A stretch of 10,013 nucleotides of DNA from Sanchytrium tribonematis (taxonomy: Eukaryota; Sanchytriomycota; Sanchytriomycetes; Sanchytriales; Sanchytriaceae), in NCBI GenBank assembly GCA_018985235.1, contig JADGIG010000310.1, positions 1 to 10,013 on the forward strand, in the 5' to 3' direction. The translations under genes were made by a program, and so were the position numbers. The first letter of the stretch is position 1. Every line of letters begins with the position of its first letter. Of the stretch, positions 6,306 through 10,013 are shown piece by piece. The notes under the pieces were generated by a model, which was not told where the DNA came from, did no database searches, and worked only from the letters and a program-made list of their open reading frames with translations.

Positions 6306-7908
6306 ATTTTAAATGCAATTTCTCTAAAATAGTAGCATACGCACCTGGTAAATGATCCAAATACATATTAGTAGGTAAAAACCATATCTCTTCACATATT
6401 TCTCTATTGATCTCGAATATGTCTTCTTCTATGTAATATAATTGACCGGGTACATATAATTTGGCATGATGAAATTGGGGTAAATTGGATTTTAATTTTT
6501 TCTTACATTTTTCAATCAAATCAAATGCGTCAGACTGATTTGAGTAACTAGTTGTCATTAAATTGGCACAAATCATGACTAAATCACTGACAGATCCATA
6601 ACTCACTCGACTCACAATATCGTGTCTATAAATGAAAGAATGGATGAAATGATCATGTTCACTGGCTAAATTAAGACTTAAGATAGGTGGACATCCAAAC
6701 GAATAGACTTGTAATGGAAATGGCTGTTTAATTTGCCATAAAATACCCAAAATAGACGCAATGGCACCTCCTAAAGAATGGCCTGTTAAAATGACTTGTT
6801 TGGCATTCCATAGATCGTATTGATCCATAATCTCACCCAACAACTCGCTCTCAAATTTATTAACAAATCGGTAAATGCCAGAATGAATAAATCCATTTTC
6901 CCATGGGGTATATTCTGTTTGGAAATCAATTAATGAATCTGCAAATGACATGGTGCCTCTAAAACTCACAATAATGGCTTTATCTACCGCATCATAACAT
7001 ATAAAATGACAGGGCATTTCTGTATCTCCTTGAAAATATGAAATAAATTCATCTTCTTTTAAATGCTGTAAATATTGTTTAATGGCTGTGGTATTCTTAT
7101 TATTCTGTAGCGCGGCTTTGAATATACCTTGTCCTTTATTGAAAAAGTTGATGCCTTGCCATCCGTATGAGCTAAACGCATAATCATGAAATTGATTGAT
7201 TCTTAAAATGGGTATTTTACAGGGAGTTTCCAAGGGTATCTTTAATTGTGAGTAGTATTTCTCAATCATTAAATAGCCAGTCATCCATTGCAATGGGTTT
7301 AAATTGTCATATCCCTTTTGAAATGAAATTAAAATATCTCTAATTTTTAATATCGCATTTTTATTCTCCTGATTGATAAACCAGGAAGAATCACTTGGTG
7401 CCACAGCATCATCAGAGATATTAGAATCCAAATCATGTACTACGGTGTGTTTATTCACGAATTGGATGGGTTCTATGACTTCAATCTTTTCAGGCCAATC
7501 TAAAGAATAAGAGCCTTTTAAAATATCCAATATAAATGACTCACAGTCATCTTCTAGTAATAAATGGACAACACCAATCCCATGATCCTCATTTATTGGT
7601 AATTTACCACCATCTTTAGTAATTTCAAAATAAGTGTCCATATTTAACCCATTTAAGAGTAATAATCGAATGTGACATCTCCCAATCCATTTCTCAAATA
7701 CGCCAATGGTACTCGTATAAATATCCAATTGAATTGAGTAAAATAATCGCATGTGAAAATTCAAATCTTCAAATTCGAATACTTCATTCCACATCCCATG
7801 TTCTAAAGTGGACCATGAAGATTGATAATTGATATTGCCAATGGATAGTTTGATGCAGAGTGGAGAATGATGCTCTAATAATTGACATTTTAAAAGTTTT
7901 AGTTTCAT
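6304..7908 (-). CDS. C2-domain class 3 lipase, diacylglycerol lipase-like
   Basis: A 534-residue enzyme predicted to hydrolyse acylglycerol or phospholipid esters, probably at a membrane. Residues about 1-120 have the beta-sandwich pattern of a C2 domain (WNEVFEFED at 40-48; WIGRCHIRL at 74-82). Residues about 230-525 are a class 3 lipase: SFRGT at 315-319, nucleophile elbow GHSLGG at 376-381 with S378, likely catalytic D430 in YRHD, and likely catalytic H519 in LDHLPGAY, the place where sn-1 diacylglycerol lipases carry a DH(M/L)P motif. A PGQLYYIE segment (487-494) also fits that group. Length and triad order look complete. The C2 loops lack the usual acidic calcium ligands, so calcium binding is doubtful. 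No signal peptide is evident, suggesting a cytosolic protein recruited to membranes. The ATG lies 28 nt beyond the Kish stop, so its core promoter must overlap the end of Kish. Calmodulin-binding-type plant lipases share this domain order and are an alternative name. Confidence 0.9.
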   Translation of the reverse strand: MKLKLLKCQLLEHHSPLCIKLSIGNINYQSSWSTLEHGMWNEVFEFEDLNFHMRLFYSIQLDIYTSTIGVFEKWIGRCHIRLLLLNGLNMDTYFEITKDGGKLPINEDHGIGVVHLLLEDDCESFILDILKGSYSLDWPEKIEVIEPIQFVNKHTVVHDLDSNISDDAVAPSDSSWFINQENKNAILKIRDILISFQKGYDNLNPLQWMTGYLMIEKYYSQLKIPLETPCKIPILRINQFHDYAFSSYGWQGINFFNKGQGIFKAALQNNKNTTAIKQYLQHLKEDEFISYFQGDTEMPCHFICYDAVDKAIIVSFRGTMSFADSLIDFQTEYTPWENGFIHSGIYRFVNKFESELLGEIMDQYDLWNAKQVILTGHSLGGAIASILGILWQIKQPFPLQVYSFGCPPILSLNLASEHDHFIHSFIYRHDIVSRVSYGSVSDLVMICANLMTTSYSNQSDAFDLIEKCKKKLKSNLPQFHHAKLYVPGQLYYIEEDIFEINREICEEIWFLPTNMYLDHLPGAYATILEKLHLK

Positions 7909-7930
7909 GGAGAGTAGCGTGTGCAGATGG

Positions 7931-7938
7931 CATTTATT
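7931..7938 (-). promoter_or_regulatory. AATAAATG: Kish poly(A) signal and possible lipase TATA-like box
   Basis: On the minus strand AATAAATG starts within the Kish stop codon (7939-7937) and lies about 29 nt before the lipase ATG. As AATAAA it is the likely Kish polyadenylation signal. By position it matches the TATA-like elements 27-30 nt before other start codons here. Dual use is an inference. Confidence 0.45.
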
Positions 7939-8143
7939 AATAAATTAACATGTGAATGGACATGATGATTAAACTAAAAGAGACATAGGGAGATAATCTT
8001 TCACCAATTCTACTTAATTTCCATGCAAAACTGAATATGCCTTCTCTTTTGAATAATTTGAATTGTGAATTGATATAGGTGCTTGTGCAAATGAGCAATA
8101 GAATGACCATTAAAAGAGATTGGAAATTGAAGAGCGCGGACAT
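7937..8143 (-). CDS. KSH1: Kish family protein (TMEM167/Ksh1), Golgi secretory-pathway membrane protein
   Basis: A 68-residue protein that matches the conserved Kish family over nearly its whole length. It starts with MSALFNFQSLL, has a first membrane segment (about 8-28, VILLLICT), a short polar loop, W41, then the family hallmark R45-x-GER-x-SPYV (45-54), and a second membrane segment to the C-terminus. Family members are about 72 residues long; the few missing residues fall in the loop around 30-36. Kish proteins are needed early in the secretory pathway at the Golgi in yeast and flies. The frame is complete and intronless, with its stop 28 nt from the lipase ATG. It is transcribed away from the array of small secreted proteins, sharing a 145-nt intergenic region with the first of them. 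Identification is by recognised motif and is strong. Confidence 0.93.
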   Translation of the reverse strand: MSALFNFQSLLMVILLLICTSTYINSQFKLFKREGIFSFAWKLSRIGERLSPYVSFSLIIMSIHMLIY

Positions 8144-8166
8144 TGTTTCAAAAAATATCGCTCATT

Positions 8167-8174
8167 GGTTTATT
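8167..8174 (-). promoter_or_regulatory. TATA-like element and CCAAT of Kish
   Basis: On the minus strand AATAAACC ends just inside CCAAT (8168-8164), and its ATAAA begins 30 nt before the Kish ATG. A second minus-strand CCAAT is at 8184-8180. The element fits the position rule seen at the other genes, though the sequence is only a weak TATA match. Confidence 0.4.
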
Positions 8175-8206
8175 GCAAATTGGATTACTTGCATTGTATT
8201 TTGTTA

Positions 8207-8268
8207 CCAATCCTAGAATTGTACAAGTGATTGCAATGCTTGCCTTTATCAAAAAACAGAATAAAAGG
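8207..8268 (+). promoter_or_regulatory. Promoter of 8-Cys secreted protein 1: CCAAT and ATAAAAGG
   Basis: CCAATC begins 82 nt and ATAAAAGG (8261-8268) 28 nt before the ATG at 8289. The same pair at nearly the same distances precedes the next two genes. Confidence 0.65.
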
Positions 8269-8288
8269 GATCCTGTTTCTTTTCGTAA

Positions 8289-8636
8289 ATGATGTTTCTT
8301 TTTATTTTTGCAACTATTGCTTTACAAACAACAACTATCTCCAAAATATATTACGAAAACCGAGTAAAAAAAATAATCAAAACAGCAGGTAATTGTGTTT
8401 ATCAACAAAGTTTGAAGTTGGAATGTAAAGACAACCAATTCAATTGCATGTTTACGGCACTCACAAATTGCGGTATTGCTGCAAAAGCCTTTACTAAACC
8501 TGCAAAAACAATTATAGAAAATTGTACTGACAAGAAAGACAAATGTGATGAGAAAAGCAAAAAAGATTCCATTAATTGTTCAATAGTTCAAAAATATAAA
8601 TGCTTTATACAATTTCGAAACTTGGACGTATTTTAA
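8289..8636 (+). CDS. Small secreted 8-cysteine protein 1
   Basis: A 115-residue protein with a hydrophobic N-terminus (MMFLFIFATIAL) that should act as a signal peptide. A Lys-rich mature part carries eight cysteines at 36, 46, 53, 61, 79, 86, 97 and 105. Spacing is C-x9-C-x6-C-x7-C-x17-C-x6-C-x10-C-x7-C. The C-x6-C-x7-C block and the final C-x7-C are shared exactly with the next two proteins, so I treat them as one family, probably with four disulfides. The start is secure because a TAA stands immediately before the ATG in frame. I do not recognise the family; it does not have the CFEM pattern. Roles such as effector, cell-wall or scavenging protein are open. Confidence 0.8.
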   Translation: MMFLFIFATIALQTTTISKIYYENRVKKIIKTAGNCVYQQSLKLECKDNQFNCMFTALTNCGIAAKAFTKPAKTIIENCTDKKDKCDEKSKKDSINCSIVQKYKCFIQFRNLDVF

Positions 8637-8649
8637 AACACTGATCGCC

Positions 8650-8655
8650 AATAAA
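8650..8655 (+). terminator. Probable polyadenylation signal of 8-Cys protein 1
   Basis: AATAAA begins 14 nt after the TAA stop (8634-8636). Confidence 0.5.
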
Positions 8656-8735
8656 TGATTATCAACTCACTCAATTGAAATCCTTTTTCAGTTTACCCGA
8701 GTCTATCTTGCATCAATCTGATTTACGACTTGTTC

Positions 8736-8798
8736 CCAATCATAAACCAAGTCTGAATTAATAATGTGCTTGTATGTGCTTGCACGTGACATAAAAGG
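8736..8798 (+). promoter_or_regulatory. Promoter of 8-Cys secreted protein 2
   Basis: CCAATC begins 83 nt and ATAAAAGG (8791-8798) 28 nt before the ATG at 8819. Between them are a doubled TGTGCTTG (8765-8772, 8775-8782) and a CACGTG palindrome (8783-8788) abutting the TATA-like box. A run of five C lies at 8807-8811. Confidence 0.65.
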
Positions 8799-8818
8799 AA
8801 GTCAGTCCCCCAAAATCA

Positions 8819-9148
8819 ATGATCTTTGCTTTGACTCTCTTCGCTAGCCCACTCGCTAAATCAACTACCAATCAAGTAAGTCACCTAAAAGAGCATGCCA
8901 AATGTGTTCGCCAACATTACACGTTAGTGGTAAACCAAAACAAAAAAATGTGTCAAGATGAAGCTGTTGAATGTAAATCAAAAGCAATGAATTTTTGTGG
9001 TACAAAGAAACGATTTAAGTTGAGCGTTGAAGATAAGCGAAAATTATCTGAATGTGTGCACGCAAATGGAAATGCAATTTGTTGGAAAGCACCCAAACCT
9101 CATGACTGTTATCAAGAGGAATACTTTAAATGCTACCAAAAATTCTAA
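8819..9148 (+). CDS. Small secreted 8-cysteine protein 2
   Basis: A 109-residue protein. MIFALTLFASPLAKS is a short signal-like segment, and the mature part carries eight cysteines at 29, 45, 52, 60, 79, 88, 97 and 105, giving C-x15-C-x6-C-x7-C-x18-C-x8-C-x8-C-x7-C. The ECKSKAMNFC block corresponds to NCMFTALTNC in protein 1 and YCEAVTMDKC in protein 3. Apart from the cysteines and a few neighbours the three sequences have diverged strongly, as expected of fast-evolving secreted proteins. It is positively charged. There is no recognised domain and the function is unknown. The overlapping frame at 9027-9257 is a shadow. Confidence 0.82.
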   Translation: MIFALTLFASPLAKSTTNQVSHLKEHAKCVRQHYTLVVNQNKKMCQDEAVECKSKAMNFCGTKKRFKLSVEDKRKLSECVHANGNAICWKAPKPHDCYQEEYFKCYQKF

Positions 9149-9152
9149 AAAC

Positions 9153-9158
9153 AATAAA
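9153..9158 (+). terminator. Probable polyadenylation signal of 8-Cys protein 2
   Basis: AATAAA begins 5 nt after the TAA stop (9146-9148). Confidence 0.5.
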
Positions 9159-9322
9159 ACAATGTTGACACAATATATTTTCAATCTTAACTTACAAGCA
9201 ATACAAAGGATAATGATTTGGCATAATTATATTGCAAATAGACCATTCAACCATTGAATCAGTTGCAATATCCTTGGGATTTCATTTAAGCGTAAAATAA
9301 ATTAAAATGCAAGTAAAATTAA

Positions 9323-9385
9323 CCAATCAAAAATGGGTAAATATTAATTTAAATGCTTGCAATTGGTAAATAAACACATAAAAGG
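9323..9385 (+). promoter_or_regulatory. Promoter of 8-Cys secreted protein 3
   Basis: CCAATCA begins 85 nt and ATAAAAGG (9378-9385) 30 nt before the ATG at 9408. The rest of the 258-nt gap from 9149 is AT-rich; I see no gene or repeat in it. Confidence 0.65.
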
Positions 9386-9407
9386 GGACAAAGGTCCATT
9401 AAATAAC

Positions 9408-9806
9408 ATGATGTACTTGATTGCGTTAACTGTCTTTGCTGCACCAGCTGTGAAATCAATGTCATTATCCGCAAAAAAAGCAGTAGTCAAAAAGGAAAAC
9501 ATGAATGATCTTGCCCAATGTATTTTGAATTTAAGTATTCAATATGGTTGTCCAACAAATGGAATTTACTGTGAAGCAGTCACTATGGATAAATGCAACC
9601 ACGCTCTTCCTGCAAATAGTTATTATGGGAAGCAAACACCGGCAGAAAAGAAAAAATTTGGGGATTGTGTGGATCCGCGTCTTCAACAATGTTTAAAGTT
9701 AGATCATGGTAAGGTGAAAAAGCCATCTAAAACAACTAAACAACCAGCTGGGCTCGATTGCTTCGTAGATGCTACTTTTGATTGTATGACATCACTTGTT
9801 AAGTAG
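9408..9806 (+). CDS. Small secreted 8-cysteine protein 3
   Basis: A 132-residue protein read from the ATG-ATG pair at 9408. A longer frame back to 9357 opens only with TTG and would put a charged stretch before the signal peptide, so I reject it. MMYLIALTVFAAPAVKS is a good signal-like segment. Eight cysteines lie at 38, 48, 55, 63, 87, 95, 118 and 126, with spacing C-x9-C-x6-C-x7-C-x23-C-x7-C-x22-C-x7-C. The fixed blocks match the two upstream genes, while the variable loops are longer and Lys/Pro/Thr-rich (about 102-114). It is the third member of a tandem paralogous array; function unknown. Confidence 0.82.
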   Translation: MMYLIALTVFAAPAVKSMSLSAKKAVVKKENMNDLAQCILNLSIQYGCPTNGIYCEAVTMDKCNHALPANSYYGKQTPAEKKKFGDCVDPRLQQCLKLDHGKVKKPSKTTKQPAGLDCFVDATFDCMTSLVK

Positions 9807-9810
9807 TAAA
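9805..9810 (+). terminator. Variant polyadenylation signal AGTAAA at the stop of 8-Cys protein 3
   Basis: The stop reads TAGTAAA, the same layout as TAATAAA at three other genes but with a TAG stop, giving AGTAAA instead of AATAAA. Confidence 0.35.
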
Positions 9811-9844
9811 TTGTGTCAATCTATGATTTTCAAAAACACTTCTC

Positions 9845-9851
9845 TAAATTC
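9845..9851 (+). promoter_or_regulatory. TATA-like TAAATTC upstream of the right-edge gene
   Basis: TAAATTC begins 27 nt before the ATG at 9872, the same distance as TAAATAG in the LRR promoters. It supports that ATG as a real start. Confidence 0.35.
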
Positions 9852-9871
9852 TTAAAAATTACCCATTTCAA

Positions 9872-10009
9872 ATGTTATACGCGTTAATTCTTGTCATGTC
9901 CATCTCAATAGATTGCGCAGTAGTCATTAAACTAGCAGATCAATTGCATTTTAAACAGAAATATCCCACCCTTTACTCAAAAATAGAATCAGATTGTTGT
10001 TTATCTTGA
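9872..10009 (+). CDS. N-terminal fragment of a further LRR-type secreted protein, interrupted by TGA at the window edge
   Basis: A 45-codon frame encodes a signal-like segment (MLYALILVMSIS) followed by a cap resembling those of the LRR proteins. It has DC at 14-15, P32, I38 and the pair C42-C43. The 26-residue distance from the first Cys to the CC pair, the 17-residue offset to Pro and the 23-residue offset to Ile are exactly those of LRR proteins 1 and 2. The frame then meets TGA (10007-10009), four bases before the window ends. This may be a short intron beginning near here, a frameshift or nonsense mutation, or a genuinely short protein. I favour the start of a longer LRR-type gene, intact or broken; the window cannot settle it. 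Confidence 0.5.
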   Translation: MLYALILVMSISIDCAVVIKLADQLHFKQKYPTLYSKIESDCCLS

Positions 10010-10013
10010 TCAA

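Noticed and set aside
9027-9257. 76-residue plus-strand frame overlapping 8-Cys gene 2
   Set aside because: It starts within that gene in another frame and has neither signal peptide nor cysteine pattern.
9357-9407. 17-residue N-terminal extension of 8-Cys protein 3
   Set aside because: It begins with TTG, includes the ATAAAAGG promoter element as coding sequence and puts charged residues before the signal peptide.
8289-9806. The 8-Cys proteins as CFEM-domain proteins
   Set aside because: They have eight cysteines, but the spacing and the surrounding residues of the CFEM pattern are absent.

Overview
The window looks like a compact, AT-rich nuclear genome of a unicellular or simple eukaryote, most plausibly an early-diverging (chytrid-like or rozellid-like) fungus. 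Grounds: the genes are intronless in what is visible; signals of the eukaryotic type (CCAAT, TATA-like boxes, AATAAA) flank them; and there is a Kish/KSH1 secretory-pathway protein, a C2 plus class 3 lipase, and surface leucine-rich-repeat (LRR) proteins with signal peptide, Ser/Thr stalk and transmembrane anchor. The lineage is an inference; nothing here fixes it.

Layout. A gene running left off the window (1-468, minus; possible GIDE-domain E3 ligase-like protein) is followed by a plus-strand cluster. This holds two tandemly duplicated LRR membrane proteins (748-2412 and 2530-4143), each with its own copy of a 95-bp promoter, and a 614-residue orphan with two divergent copies of one domain (4271-6115). 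Two minus-strand genes face this cluster: a C2/class 3 lipase (6304-7908) and, only 28 nt upstream of it, Kish (7937-8143). Diverging from Kish is a plus-strand array of three small secreted proteins with eight cysteines each (8289-8636, 8819-9148, 9408-9806). At the right edge is the start of what looks like another LRR-type N-terminal cap (9872 onward), interrupted by an in-frame TGA four bases before the window ends.

Two architectural regularities run through the window. A TATA-like element lies 27-30 nt before the chosen ATG of almost every gene, which implies extremely short 5' leaders. AATAAA lies within 0-15 nt of nearly every stop codon, often fused to it as TAATAAA. These rules also decide two starts (4271 and 9408), where longer reading frames open only with TTG. 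Most genes here encode products of the secretory route or cell surface (LRR proteins, 8-Cys proteins, the orphan) or a component of that route (Kish), so the region reads as a locus for surface and secreted proteins. That they act together is not shown by the sequence. No introns, tRNA or rRNA genes, transposons or CRISPR arrays were seen, and no gap between genes exceeds 300 bases.
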